Source of the DNA: Uliginosibacterium gangwonense DSM 18521
GTDB taxonomy: Bacteria; Pseudomonadota; Gammaproteobacteria; Burkholderiales; Rhodocyclaceae
NCBI RefSeq assembly: GCF_000373965.1
Contig: NZ_KB892834.1
Span: 364,600-428,599, forward strand
Length of the DNA stretch: 64,000 bases
Direction of reading: 5' to 3'
Shown here in pieces: positions 37,356-46,031 of the stretch (its first letter is position 1; every line of letters starts with the position of its first letter). The notes beneath the pieces were generated by a model. The model saw nothing but the letters and a program-made list of their open reading frames with translations, made no database searches and was not told the DNA's origin. Made by a program: the position numbers and the translations under genes.

Positions 37356-38285
37356 TTGAATAGACAACATCGTGCAAGAGTAGGCCAGCGCTTATATCAA
37401 GGGGGCTTTGTGCTCATTCCCGCGCTCTGGCTACGTTTATGCCAAGCTTTGGCAAATTGGGGGCGTGAGTTACGCGCGGCATGGAGACTGGCCCGCATGG
37501 CCTGGTTACTCAGCTGGGGGCTGCTGGCGGTACGTCTTCTGTTTCCGCGTTGGAGTAGTGCCCAACGGCAGGCCATCAAACACCGATGGGCGCGCAAGCT
37601 GGTCAGTGGCCTGGGCGTGCGGCTGCCGGAGCACGTGGACGATATCCCCACCAGGGCGCTCATTGTGAGCAACCACGTCTCCTGGCTGGATATCTATGTG
37701 ATCAATGCCCTGGCGCCGACCCATTTCGTCAGCAAAGACGATGTGCGGAGCTGGCCGGTGATCGGTTGGCTGGTTGAACACACCGACACCCTTTTCCTTG
37801 AGCGTGGCAGCCGCCTTGCTGCCGCACGCACTGCGCAGTCGATTGCCGAACGCCTGCGTGGCAACGAACGCGTCACGGTATTCCCCGAAGGCACCACCAC
37901 GCTGGGCGATACGCTGCTGCCTTTCCGCCCTGCCCTATTTCAAGCCGGGATTGATGCCGCAGCCGAGGTTCAGCCCGTGGCCCTGCGCTATGTGGATCAA
38001 TCAGGCCAGACCGCATCGGCTCCGGTCTACGCGGGGGAGACCACGTTCTGGGAATGTCTGCGTGCCATCGTGCTGTCCTCGGGCTTGCACGTGGAACTGA
38101 GCATCCTGCCCGCCATCCCTAGCGCCCAGGCAGATCGCCGGGATCTTGCCCGGCAGAGTCAGGCCGCGATTGCCAACGCGCTGGGGCTACTCGCCTTGCA
38201 TGCCGAAAACTATGACACGGCCCCTGCGTCGGCGCCGGATGAAGCGAGCATCGACGGGGAACTTGCCTGCTCTCAAAGCGAGTAA
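37356..38285 (+). CDS. olsA: lyso-ornithine lipid O-acyltransferase, OlsA-like
   Basis: A 309-residue PlsC-superfamily acyltransferase with an N-terminal hydrophobic segment (MAWLLSWGLLAVRLLF) and the motifs NHVSWLD (NHx4D) and FPEGTTT. OlsA completes ornithine lipid by acylating the hydroxyl of lyso-ornithine lipid. The open frame begins with TTG two bases after the olsB stop; a GTG at 37410, preceded by AAGGGGG, is an equally good start. Its end overlaps the convergent solute-binding gene by 13 bp. Confidence 0.83.
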   Translation: MNRQHRARVGQRLYQGGFVLIPALWLRLCQALANWGRELRAAWRLARMAWLLSWGLLAVRLLFPRWSSAQRQAIKHRWARKLVSGLGVRLPEHVDDIPTRALIVSNHVSWLDIYVINALAPTHFVSKDDVRSWPVIGWLVEHTDTLFLERGSRLAAARTAQSIAERLRGNERVTVFPEGTTTLGDTLLPFRPALFQAGIDAAAEVQPVALRYVDQSGQTASAPVYAGETTFWECLRAIVLSSGLHVELSILPAIPSAQADRRDLARQSQAAIANALGLLALHAENYDTAPASAPDEASIDGELACSQSE

Positions 38286-39208
38286 CCCACCCCGAGGGCA
38301 ACCCCTGGCTCACGGCTAGGCCGGGTGATGCAATCCTTGAGCATCAGGGACATGGGCACCTTCAAAGTATTGGTGAGGAACCATTTGTTGTAGATGCCGG
38401 TGATCTCGCCACTGGCGAACAGGGCGGCTACGGTTTTATCCACCAAGGCACGGAACGCGGGGTCGCCCTTGCGCACCATCACCGCCATGGGTTCAACTGA
38501 GAAGGTGTCTGCGGTCAGCATGTAGCGGTTGGGATTGCCTGATTGTGCACGCATGCTCTCCAGCAGGATGTCCGGCTGGGCCATGGCGGGAATCTTGCCC
38601 GCTTCCAGTGCGGCAAAGGCTTCCGGGCCGGTTGTGAAAAATTCGAGCTTGAGATTTTTCACCTGATTTTTCAACTGGTTGAAGATGGTCTCCGCCGTAC
38701 TGCCCTTGACCACGCCCAGACTCTTGCCTGCCAGCCCGGACAAATCCTGCACCCCGCTGTCTTGCCGGACCAGGATACGTTCCCCCGCTACGAAGAAGGT
38801 GTAAGAAAAATCCACTTCGGCCTGGCGAACCTTGGTATTGACGGTGTTGCCACACTCAATATCGACCGAACCGTCTTTAAGCTTGGCCATGCGGTTAGCC
38901 GCCGTCACGGTGACGTACTGGTTTTTCAGCTCTGGCAGCTTGAGTTCCTTGCGCAATTGCTCTGCCACCTTGTTGCAGACCTCGACAGAATATCCGCTCG
39001 CCCCCTCTGCCGTGAGCGTTGAGAACGGCAAGGACTTATCGCGCACCCCAACCAGCAGCACCTTGGTCTTGCGCAGCTTATCCAGGGTATCCATAGGCTG
39101 TGCAGACACCACGCCCGGCAGCAGACTCAAGCCCAGCAGCACCAAGCAGGCGCGGGCTAGAGAAACGGCTGTTTGAAAGGGAAATACCGATTTTTGCGCG
39201 GCCTTCAT
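38273..39208 (-). CDS. amino-acid-type periplasmic substrate-binding protein
   Basis: A 311-residue protein with a signal peptide (about residues 1-38, ending LLPGVVSAQP) and a full type 2 substrate-binding domain of the glutamate/aspartate (GltI) class (TVTAANRMAKLKDGSVDIECG, LAGKSLGVVKGSTAETIF). The start at 39208 follows CTGGAGGCAAAG. No permease or ATPase gene lies near, so the transporter partners are elsewhere or this is an orphan. It converges with olsA. Confidence 0.85.
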   Translation of the reverse strand: MKAAQKSVFPFQTAVSLARACLVLLGLSLLPGVVSAQPMDTLDKLRKTKVLLVGVRDKSLPFSTLTAEGASGYSVEVCNKVAEQLRKELKLPELKNQYVTVTAANRMAKLKDGSVDIECGNTVNTKVRQAEVDFSYTFFVAGERILVRQDSGVQDLSGLAGKSLGVVKGSTAETIFNQLKNQVKNLKLEFFTTGPEAFAALEAGKIPAMAQPDILLESMRAQSGNPNRYMLTADTFSVEPMAVMVRKGDPAFRALVDKTVAALFASGEITGIYNKWFLTNTLKVPMSLMLKDCITRPSREPGVALGVGYSL

Positions 39209-39473
39209 CTTTGCCTCCAGGATCAGGATGCTGACCCAAACGTATTGCATAAAATTTTGTGAAAATCGCCCGCTGACTTCACACGGGGCAGTATCAACCA
39301 AAGTTGTATATCTTTTGGAATAGCCAATTGGTGCAACAAAAACAAGGGGTGGCATACTTTGTTGCATTTGGCCGGTTGCAGTGCACAAAATTCATGCACA
39401 CAGACCGCGAAAGATGACTGGCATGGCATCTGTATAGTACATCCGGATGGGCATCAAAATTCTGTGGATTTTT

Positions 39474-39513
39474 GCAATGAAGAAGGGGCACTTACGTGCC
39501 CCTTCTTCATTGC
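39474..39513. repeat. perfect 18-bp hairpin downstream of the GH3 gene
   Basis: GCAATGAAGAAGGGGCAC (39474-39491) is followed by TTAC and its exact complement (39496-39513), 18 bp with a four-base loop, 19 bp after the GH3 stop. On the minus strand it is followed by A's rather than U's, so it is not a classical terminator for that gene. It may protect the 3' end or come from a mobile palindrome. The rest of the 323-bp gap 39209-39531 is A/T-rich with no other clear feature. Confidence 0.6.
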
Positions 39514-39531
39514 AGTGTGAATAAGTCTCCA

Positions 39532-41790
39532 TTACTCCACTCTGAAACGCGCCCGCAGCAAATCCTGATCCCGGGAGGATGCCCCCACCAGCATCTGGAA
39601 TTCCCCCGGCTCGACCACCCATTCGGCATTTTCGTCACACAGTGCCATGGCCTCGTACGGCAGACTGAAGCGCACGGTGCGCACCTCGCCCGGTTGCAGC
39701 GATACACGCTGCCAGAGCTTGAGCTTCTTGCGTGCCCACATCACCGAGGTATAGCAGTCATCCAGATAACATTGCACCGTCTCTTCCATGGCGCGGTTAC
39801 CACGGTTGTTGACCTGCACTTCGAATTCCAGCGCCTCGCCCTTTGCCAGCGCTGTCTTGGCAAGCCTGAGACCCTGGTAGCGGACATGGGAATATGACAG
39901 GCCGAAACCAAAGGGGAAGAGTGCGTCATAGCCCGCATCGGGTAGATCCGGGTAGCCCACGTGGTGCGCACCTTGCGACAGATCGTAGCGCACCGGGCAT
40001 TGGCCGACGTGGTGCGGCCAGGACAGGGTGAGCCGCCCGCTGGGGTTGAACTGCCCGAACAAGGCTTCAGCAATGGCCCGCCCGCCTTCCATGCCGGGGC
40101 TGTGCGCCAACAGGATGGCGTCAGCGCGGCGTGCCACCTCGGGGATCGCCAGAGGTTTGCTGGTGAGCAGCACCACAATCACCGGCGTACCGGTTTCGAC
40201 GACGGCATCGAAGAGCGCTTGCTGGTCTCCCGGCAAATCCAGGGTGGCAGTGGATTTCATCTCCCCTACGTAGCTGATGCGGTCGCCCAGCACCAGCACG
40301 GCCACATCGGCGTCTTCGGCCAGGCGCACGGCGCGGTGGATTTTCTCCGGTGCAGATTCATTGATGCCGTTGCCAAACGGATCTTTGGCATGGAAGCAGC
40401 CGATCAGGCCGGTATGCTTGCGTAATGTATCAGGTACGCCACAGCCCACACTGTGGGTCACTTCGATCTCTTCACCCAGCAGGGTACGCAGGCCTTCGAG
40501 CACGGTCACCGTCTCATTGCCAGCGGCATACATGTCGCAGGTGCTTTGACTCTGGCCAGAGCCCAATTGCCAGTCACCAATGGTATTGGCCCAATCATCG
40601 GCATTGGGGCCGATCACGGCGATCTTGCGCAGGTTTTCCGCACGCAGGGGCAGCACATTGCGATTTTTCAGCAGCACCAGCGAGCGCCGTGCAGATTCCA
40701 GGGCCAGCTCACGCTGCGCAGGCTCGGCGGCAACCGTGCGGGCCTTGGGGATATCGGGCAGACGCGGATTTTCAAACAGGCCCAGGCGGAACTTCAGGCG
40801 CAGCACATTGCGGCAGGCGGCATCCACATCGGCCATGTCGGCTTCACCTGCTGCCAGCGCGGCAAGGATGTCTGCATAGAAGCTCTCCGTCGTCATGATC
40901 ATGTCATTGCCTGCACGCAGGCCGCGCTGGGCACTCTCGACCATGGTGGCGCAGATGCGATGCAGCTTGTGCATGTGGCCGAGGATGTCCCAGTCGGTCA
41001 CCAGCAGGCCATCAAACCCCCAGGCCGTGCGCAGTTCATCGACGAGCAGCTTGCGGTTAAAGGCCACCGGCACACCATCGGTGGAATGGTAGGCGCTCAT
41101 AAAACTGGCACAGCCTGCTTTGGCTGCGGCCTCAAATGGCGGCAGATACACGCTGCGCAGCGTGCGCCAGGAGTGTGGCGATTCCGAAGCATCGCGCCCG
41201 CCCTCGCTCTCGCCGTAGCCCACATAGTGTTTGGCGCAGGCAGCAATCGATTCGGGATCGCGCAGATCCTCGCCCTGGTAGCCCTTGATCATGGCCACGC
41301 CAAGGCGGCTGATGATCAGATTGTCTTCACCAAAGGTTTCATTCACACGCCCCCAGCGCAGATCACGCGGCAGGCACAGCACCGGGCTGAAGGTCCAGTG
41401 GATGCCGGTATAGGCCACCTGCCGCGCCGTGGCACGGGCAACGTCTTCACACAGCTTCTCGTCCCAAGCCTGGGAGAGGGCGAGCTGGCTGGGGAACATG
41501 GTGGCGTGTTCCCACATGCTGTGGCCGTGGATGGCGTCGATACCTACCAGCAGCGGAATCCCCAGGCGCGAGCGCAGGGCGGCTTCAGCAAAGGGACGGA
41601 CCTGCTCACCCACGGCAGCGAGGATGGAACCGACCTCGCCCCGCTCACAGCCTTCCGGGGTGGCGAGCATGATCTGCGGATGCACCGGTAGCTGCATCAT
41701 CTGGCCGACCTTCTCTTCCGGCGTCATGCGGGCGAGCAGGTCTTCAACACGGGCTTCAACAGGTAACTTGGGGTCTTGGTATGGATGCAC
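39532..41790 (-). CDS. GH3 beta-glucosidase
   Basis: A 752-residue glycoside hydrolase family 3 enzyme. The N-terminal TIM-barrel domain (about 30-330) has the nucleophile in GLLVTDWDILG. The C-terminal (alpha/beta)6 domain (about 380-620) includes KIAVIGPNADDW, and a fibronectin-III-like domain closes the protein (about 650-740). No signal peptide is visible, so it is probably cytoplasmic and cleaves imported oligosaccharides. The start is a GTG at 41790, supported by AGGAAGAACAAC upstream; an in-frame ATG at 41832 lacks such support. No sugar transporter adjoins. Confidence 0.9.
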   Translation of the reverse strand: MHPYQDPKLPVEARVEDLLARMTPEEKVGQMMQLPVHPQIMLATPEGCERGEVGSILAAVGEQVRPFAEAALRSRLGIPLLVGIDAIHGHSMWEHATMFPSQLALSQAWDEKLCEDVARATARQVAYTGIHWTFSPVLCLPRDLRWGRVNETFGEDNLIISRLGVAMIKGYQGEDLRDPESIAACAKHYVGYGESEGGRDASESPHSWRTLRSVYLPPFEAAAKAGCASFMSAYHSTDGVPVAFNRKLLVDELRTAWGFDGLLVTDWDILGHMHKLHRICATMVESAQRGLRAGNDMIMTTESFYADILAALAAGEADMADVDAACRNVLRLKFRLGLFENPRLPDIPKARTVAAEPAQRELALESARRSLVLLKNRNVLPLRAENLRKIAVIGPNADDWANTIGDWQLGSGQSQSTCDMYAAGNETVTVLEGLRTLLGEEIEVTHSVGCGVPDTLRKHTGLIGCFHAKDPFGNGINESAPEKIHRAVRLAEDADVAVLVLGDRISYVGEMKSTATLDLPGDQQALFDAVVETGTPVIVVLLTSKPLAIPEVARRADAILLAHSPGMEGGRAIAEALFGQFNPSGRLTLSWPHHVGQCPVRYDLSQGAHHVGYPDLPDAGYDALFPFGFGLSYSHVRYQGLRLAKTALAKGEALEFEVQVNNRGNRAMEETVQCYLDDCYTSVMWARKKLKLWQRVSLQPGEVRTVRFSLPYEAMALCDENAEWVVEPGEFQMLVGASSRDQDLLRARFRVE

Positions 41791-41913
41791 GTTGTTCTTC
41801 CTCAAAGGAGTTATGCACCCAATGCTAAGCACAATCGCGCCCCTGCCCGATGCCCCAAGCCTAGGTGCACTTGCCCATATCCCTGATCACTGTTTGCTTG
41901 CCGGGGGGCGAGG

Positions 41914-42342
41914 CTATTTTGTGGACAAGGGGCTGCCCACCACGCCCGCATAAAATACCAGGATGGTGGCAGGCTCATCGCCCGGATTGGTGCCACGGTG
42001 GACGGTGCCGACCAGCTCGGGCAGCGGGTCGCCCGCGTGGAGGGTCTTGGTGCTGCCATCCACCTGATTCTCCACCACCAGGGTGCCCGCCAGCATGTAG
42101 CCCACATTGATGATGGGGTGCTGGTGCCAATCCAGCGCGGTATGTGGAGGAATGGTGATACGCAACAAAGTCACTTCCGGCTGACCTGCCGGGTAGGCGG
42201 GGTAGGTTTTGCCGTCCCAGGATTGCTGGGTTTTGAGTAGCAATTCGGATTGCACCCCCGCCGCATCCGCCGACCATGCCAAGCTGCTCAGGCTCATCAG
42301 GCTGGCAAGCAGCAGGCAACGCATCATGCACATCTTCCTCAT
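41914..42342 (-). CDS. secreted cupin-domain protein
   Basis: A 142-residue protein with a signal peptide (about residues 1-26) and a single cupin barrel (PHTALDWHQHPIINVGYMLAGTLVVE, then GDPLPELVGTVHRGTN). His residues in WHQH and VHRG could bind a metal. Function unknown; cupins range from storage proteins to dioxygenases. The ATG at 42342 with GGGAGTGACC upstream is preferred to a GTG two codons earlier. The 120 bp to the GH3 start contain no clear signal. Confidence 0.82.
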   Translation of the reverse strand: MRKMCMMRCLLLASLMSLSSLAWSADAAGVQSELLLKTQQSWDGKTYPAYPAGQPEVTLLRITIPPHTALDWHQHPIINVGYMLAGTLVVENQVDGSTKTLHAGDPLPELVGTVHRGTNPGDEPATILVFYAGVVGSPLSTK

Positions 42343-42453
42343 GGTCACTCCCTTTGTGCTGTGGATAAGCTGAAGAGATTACTGGAGTTCAGGGCACAAC
42401 AGACTGCATGTGCCCGTTATGCAGGGCGTGGAAGCTATCTTCGCTCTCAAATC

Positions 42454-42909
42454 TTAAAGTGTGCGGCTCAGATAAACGCTGTGAGGATCAAGCACATAGT
42501 CGGCAAACGGCTCGCAGGAGGTGAAGCCAAAGCGGGCATACAGCCTGCGGGCCGGGGCGAAGAAATCTGGCGAACCGGTTTCCAGACTGAGTTTCTGATA
42601 CCCCCGGCGGCGGGCCTCAGCCAGAAGATGCTCCATCAATAGTGCGCCCACACCACGGCGACGGTAGGCGCGCGCCGTGCGCATGGATTTGATCTCACCA
42701 TGCCCGGCCTCCAGCGCCTTCAAGGCACAGCAGCCCGCAAGCATCTCTCCCTCCCAGATCGTCCAGAAGGTGATTTCCGGACGGCGCAGGCCGTCCAGGT
42801 CCAGCGCATGCACGCTCTCGGCAGGCGTGGTGGCATGCATGTCATCCAGATGCTCTTGCAGCAGGGCGATAACGGCTTCGCCGCTCAGATTATCCTGTCT
42901 GATGTCCAT
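42454..42909 (-). CDS. GNAT family N-acetyltransferase
   Basis: A 151-residue acetyltransferase. The acetyl-CoA binding motif A reads MRTARAYRRRGVGALLMEHLLAEARRRGYQKLSLETG (core RRRGVG, near residues 83-88), and the family C-terminal YARFGFTSCEPFADYV is present. Substrate unknown. It is flanked by a cupin gene and the dmeR/dmeF pair with no evident operon link. Confidence 0.88.
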   Translation of the reverse strand: MDIRQDNLSGEAVIALLQEHLDDMHATTPAESVHALDLDGLRRPEITFWTIWEGEMLAGCCALKALEAGHGEIKSMRTARAYRRRGVGALLMEHLLAEARRRGYQKLSLETGSPDFFAPARRLYARFGFTSCEPFADYVLDPHSVYLSRTL

Positions 42910-42992
42910 GGCATGGGCTCTTACAAAATCCGGTGGAAATCCAAATTTAACACGTCATAGCTCAGCCGGGAGGATTCCGCATTCAGGGCATT

Positions 42993-43268
42993 TCACCGCA
43001 GGTAAGAGCGCAGCACCGATAGCACGCGATCCACATCCTCGGCGCGTTGTTCCGGACTGGCGTCTTCCGCCCCCAGGTGTTCGCGGATGTGGCCTTCAAG
43101 CACCTCTGTCATCAGGCCCGCCACCGCGCCCCGCACGGCGGCAATCTGCTGGAGGACGGCGGCGCATTCGCCCCCTTCTTCGAGAAGACTTTCCAATGCC
43201 TGCATTTGACCCTTGATGCGGCGCACGCGGGTCAAAAGTGGCTTTTTGTTGTGGAGGGTGTGGGACAT
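42993..43268 (-). CDS. dmeR: RcnR/CsoR-family nickel-cobalt repressor, DmeR type
   Basis: A 91-residue all-helical metal-sensing repressor. The four ligands of RcnR are in register: His3, Cys35, His60 and His64 (MSHT, GGEC, GHIREH). The His at 64 distinguishes RcnR-type nickel/cobalt sensors from the formaldehyde sensor FrmR. The ATG at 43268 gives an N-terminus (MSHT) that places His3 correctly, so longer in-frame starts are rejected. It is divergent from a CDF exporter, with a perfect RcnR-type operator between, matching the DmeR-DmeF pairs known from rhizobia. Confidence 0.92.
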   Translation of the reverse strand: MSHTLHNKKPLLTRVRRIKGQMQALESLLEEGGECAAVLQQIAAVRGAVAGLMTEVLEGHIREHLGAEDASPEQRAEDVDRVLSVLRSYLR

Positions 43269-43293
43269 GGCGCTCGTTTCATGAATCCGTATA

Positions 43294-43308
43294 TACTGGG
43301 GGGGAGTA
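43294..43308. promoter_or_regulatory. RcnR-type operator between dmeR and dmeF
   Basis: TACT (43294-43297), seven G (43298-43304) and AGTA (43305-43308) reproduce the RcnR recognition site TACT-G6-N-AGTA exactly. It lies between the divergent start codons, 26 bp from dmeR and 20 bp from dmeF. Binding of apo-repressor here would shut both genes until nickel or cobalt is bound. Confidence 0.85.
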
Positions 43309-43328
43309 TAGCAAACACTGTGTTGATC

Positions 43329-44267
43329 ATGATGAATACCGCCCTGCCCCCGCACCACTGTGCCTATCACACCCGTTTTGACGCGGGCAATCCGCTGGCC
43401 GAGCGCAACACACGCTATGCAGTGGTGCTGACGGCAATCATGATGGTCGCGGAGATCATCGCCGGCTGGTACTACAACTCGATGGCGCTGCTGGCCGATG
43501 GCTGGCACATGAGTTCTCACGCGCTGGCGCTGGGCTTGTCGATCATGGCCTATGCCCTGGCGCGGCGCTATGTACGGGATGTGCGCTTTTCCTTTGGCGC
43601 CTGGAGGTTCGAGGTATTGGGCAGTTACACCAGCGCTCTGTTGCTGCTGGGCGTGGCGGGCGTGATGCTATGGGAGTCGGTCGACCGCCTGTTCGCCCCC
43701 CGCCCCATCCACTATGACGAAGCAATTTTCGTGGCCGTCATCGGCCTGTTGGTAAATTTCATCTGTGCCTGGCTGCTGCGTGACGATCATCATCACGACC
43801 ACCACCATGAACACGGGCATGAACATGCCCACCACCACGGGCAGGACCTGAACCTGCGCGCCGCCTACATCCATGTGCTGGCAGATGCCGCCACCTCGGT
43901 ACTAGCGATTGTCGCCCTAATCGCGGGCCGCCAGTGGGGTGCGAACTGGCTCGACCCGGTAATGGGGGTGGCAGGTGGCATCCTGGTGGCGGTGTGGTCG
44001 ATGGGGCTGCTCAAGCAGTCCGGGCGTATTCTGCTGGATGCGGAAATGGACGCGCCCGTGGTGGAAGAGATCCGCGAGGTGATCGCCGCCAGCCCGATTC
44101 CGGCCAAGATTCAGGACCTGCACGTCTGGCGCATCGGCAAGGGCAGCTATGCCTGCATGCTGAGCCTGGAGGCAGCCCAGGCGGCCAGCGCTGACTACTT
44201 CCGTCAACAGTTGCAGATTCATGAGGAACTGGTGCACATCACCGTGGAAGTCAGCGTGGCGGGCTGA
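43329..44267 (+). CDS. dmeF: CDF-family nickel/cobalt exporter, DmeF type
   Basis: A 312-residue cation diffusion facilitator with six membrane segments. The metal-transport motif MALLADGWHMSSHALAL (HxxxD-type site, with His) appears in TM2. A His-rich cytoplasmic loop with the core DDHHHDHHHEHGHEHAHH follows TM4, and LRAAYIHVLADAATSVLA is in TM5. The cytoplasmic C-terminal domain begins near residue 235. The pair of ATG at 43329 and 43332 are both possible starts. Context with the RcnR-type repressor points to Ni/Co efflux rather than zinc. Confidence 0.9.
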   Translation: MMNTALPPHHCAYHTRFDAGNPLAERNTRYAVVLTAIMMVAEIIAGWYYNSMALLADGWHMSSHALALGLSIMAYALARRYVRDVRFSFGAWRFEVLGSYTSALLLLGVAGVMLWESVDRLFAPRPIHYDEAIFVAVIGLLVNFICAWLLRDDHHHDHHHEHGHEHAHHHGQDLNLRAAYIHVLADAATSVLAIVALIAGRQWGANWLDPVMGVAGGILVAVWSMGLLKQSGRILLDAEMDAPVVEEIREVIAASPIPAKIQDLHVWRIGKGSYACMLSLEAAQAASADYFRQQLQIHEELVHITVEVSVAG

Positions 44268-44405
44268 GACGGCAGGCAAAAGGACGGGGGCGTATTCCTT
44301 TTCGCACTTTGAATATGTACGACAGGATGTCACTTTTGCAGGCTGAAGCCTCTAAAATGGTGGCAATCCCTTCCGTCCTCTCGCCCCCCAAGGTGCCCCG
44401 CCATC

Positions 44406-45635
44406 ATGAAGAACAAAGGTTTCACCACAGAGATTCTCCACAGCGACCGTCAATCTGCCATTGAGCACGGCGCACTCATCAAGCCGATCCACACCTCGGT
44501 CGCCTTCGGCTACAAGACTGCAGAAGAAATCTGCGCCGTCTTCCAGGGCCGCCAACCCGGTTTCTCCTACGGGCGGCAGAACAACCCGACCGTGGGCGCA
44601 CTGGAGCAGAAAATCAGCAAGATGGAAGGAGGACTCGCTTCCATCTGTTTTGCTACCGGCATGGCCGCCATCACCACCACCCTGCTGACCCTGCTGCGCG
44701 CGGGTGACCATCTGGTCTCCAGCGCCTTTCTGTTCGGCAACACCAACAGCCTCTTCAACACCCTGACCACGCTAGGCATCGAAGTCACTTTCGTTGATGC
44801 CACCGATGCGGCCAATGTGAAAGCCGCCATCCGCCCGAACACCCGCATCGTGTTCGTGGAAACCATTGCCAACCCCTGTACGCAGATTGCCGACATGGAA
44901 GGCATTGGCGAGCTGTGCGCTGAACACGGCCTGCTGTTCGTTGTGGATAACACCATGACCTCACCCTGGGTGTTCCGCCCAGCGAAAACCAAGGCTGGGC
45001 TGGTCATCAATTCACTCACCAAGTACGTGGGCGGGCATGGCAACGCCTTGGGCGGCGCAGTGACCGAAACCGGGGTGTTCGACTGGAGCACCTACCCGAA
45101 CATTTATGACAGCTACAAAACCGGCAAACCGAGTAGCTGGGGGCTGCTGCAAATCCGCAAGAAAGGGCTGCGTGACACGGGCGCCTCGATGACCGCAGAA
45201 ACCGCCCACCATCTGTCGATGGGGGCCGAGACCATCGCGCTGCGCCAGGAACGGGAAGCCAGCAACGCACTCGCGCTGGCCCGCTTCTTCGCCAGCCACC
45301 CAGCCATCAAGAAGGTGTTCTACCCCGGGCTGGAGAGCCACCCGGAGCACGAACACGCCAAGCGCCTGTTCCGCACCTTTGGCTCGCTGATGAGCATCGA
45401 ACTCAAGCCCGAAGTGGACTGTTTCCAGTTCCTCAACAAGCTGGAGCTGGTGATCCTGTCGACCAACCTCGGAGACAACCGCACCCTGGCCATCCCCGTC
45501 GCCCATACGATTTTCTACGAAATGGGCGCAGAACGCCGCGCATCAATGGGGATTGCAGACAACACCATCCGCCTTTCGATTGGCATTGAAGACGTGGAAG
45601 ACCTGCTGGCGGATTTTGAACAAGCGCTGGCTTGA
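44406..45635 (+). CDS. Cys/Met metabolism PLP-dependent enzyme
   Basis: A 409-residue fold-type I PLP enzyme. The PLP Lys lies in INSLTKYVGGHGNALGG (near residue 208), with SYGRQNNPTVGALEQKIS, FATGMAAITTTLL and VVDNTMTSPWVFRP, and a C-terminal LSIGIEDVEDLLADF. The family covers cystathionine gamma-synthase, cystathionine lyases and O-acetylhomoserine sulfhydrylase; the sequence alone does not choose. It stands alone. A hairpin (45662-45687) follows. Confidence 0.88.
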   Translation: MKNKGFTTEILHSDRQSAIEHGALIKPIHTSVAFGYKTAEEICAVFQGRQPGFSYGRQNNPTVGALEQKISKMEGGLASICFATGMAAITTTLLTLLRAGDHLVSSAFLFGNTNSLFNTLTTLGIEVTFVDATDAANVKAAIRPNTRIVFVETIANPCTQIADMEGIGELCAEHGLLFVVDNTMTSPWVFRPAKTKAGLVINSLTKYVGGHGNALGGAVTETGVFDWSTYPNIYDSYKTGKPSSWGLLQIRKKGLRDTGASMTAETAHHLSMGAETIALRQEREASNALALARFFASHPAIKKVFYPGLESHPEHEHAKRLFRTFGSLMSIELKPEVDCFQFLNKLELVILSTNLGDNRTLAIPVAHTIFYEMGAERRASMGIADNTIRLSIGIEDVEDLLADFEQALA

Positions 45636-45661
45636 TATGGATTGTTGTTGAACGCTCACGC

Positions 45662-45687
45662 GTGGGTTACGGCTTCGCCTAACCCAC
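45662..45687. repeat. REP-like hairpin downstream of the PLP enzyme
   Basis: GTGGGTTA (45662-45669) and TAACCCAC (45680-45687) pair around a GGC-TTC-GCC mini-stem. The form is typical of dispersed REP-like units and may also terminate transcription. It opens a stretch (45636-46031, 396 bp) with no gene but several repeat units. Confidence 0.5.
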
Positions 45688-45720
45688 CCTTGTATCTTGT
45701 TTCCTGCAGTGGTTACGGCC

Positions 45721-45742
45721 TTGAGCACAGCGAACTGCGCCG
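45721..45742 (-). repeat. REP-like unit, copy 1
   Basis: Read on the minus strand this is CGGCGCAGTTCGCTGTGCTC plus AA. It matches the plus-strand unit at 45928-45949 in 20 of 22 positions and is oriented opposite to it, a BIME-like inverted pair about 185 bp apart. Confidence 0.55.
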
Positions 45743-45927
45743 AATGAAAACAGATCAATACCGTTCCGCATCACAGTCAAGAGCAACGCCTCCTAAACCC
45801 GTAACGCCTTCATGTGGGCCGATGAAGGCTTGAATCGTCAGGATCATGTGTGTGATCCTATCGTGCACGTGAGGCGAAAGCGCATTGACAACAAACTGCA
45901 CGAACACGTGCATTCAACCGATTCATA

Positions 45928-45949
45928 CGGCGCAGTTCGCTGCGCTCAG
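45928..45949 (+). repeat. REP-like unit, copy 2
   Basis: CGGCGCAGTTCGCTGCGCTC plus AG, the partner of copy 1 at 45721-45742 in inverse orientation. It is followed by GTGCGCCCTACATC, another common REP flank. No gene overlaps it. Confidence 0.55.
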
Positions 45950-46031
45950 TGCGCCCTACATCTATGATTTTATGCACTACTACGCCGTACGAGGTAGCAA
46001 GGCAGATTCTCTAAACAATCCGCATTACGAG

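Noticed and set aside
45643-45690. GTGGGTTA hairpin as an ordinary terminator of the PLP enzyme gene
   Set aside because: No U-tract follows and the sequence matches the REP-like units nearby; it is listed as a repeat.
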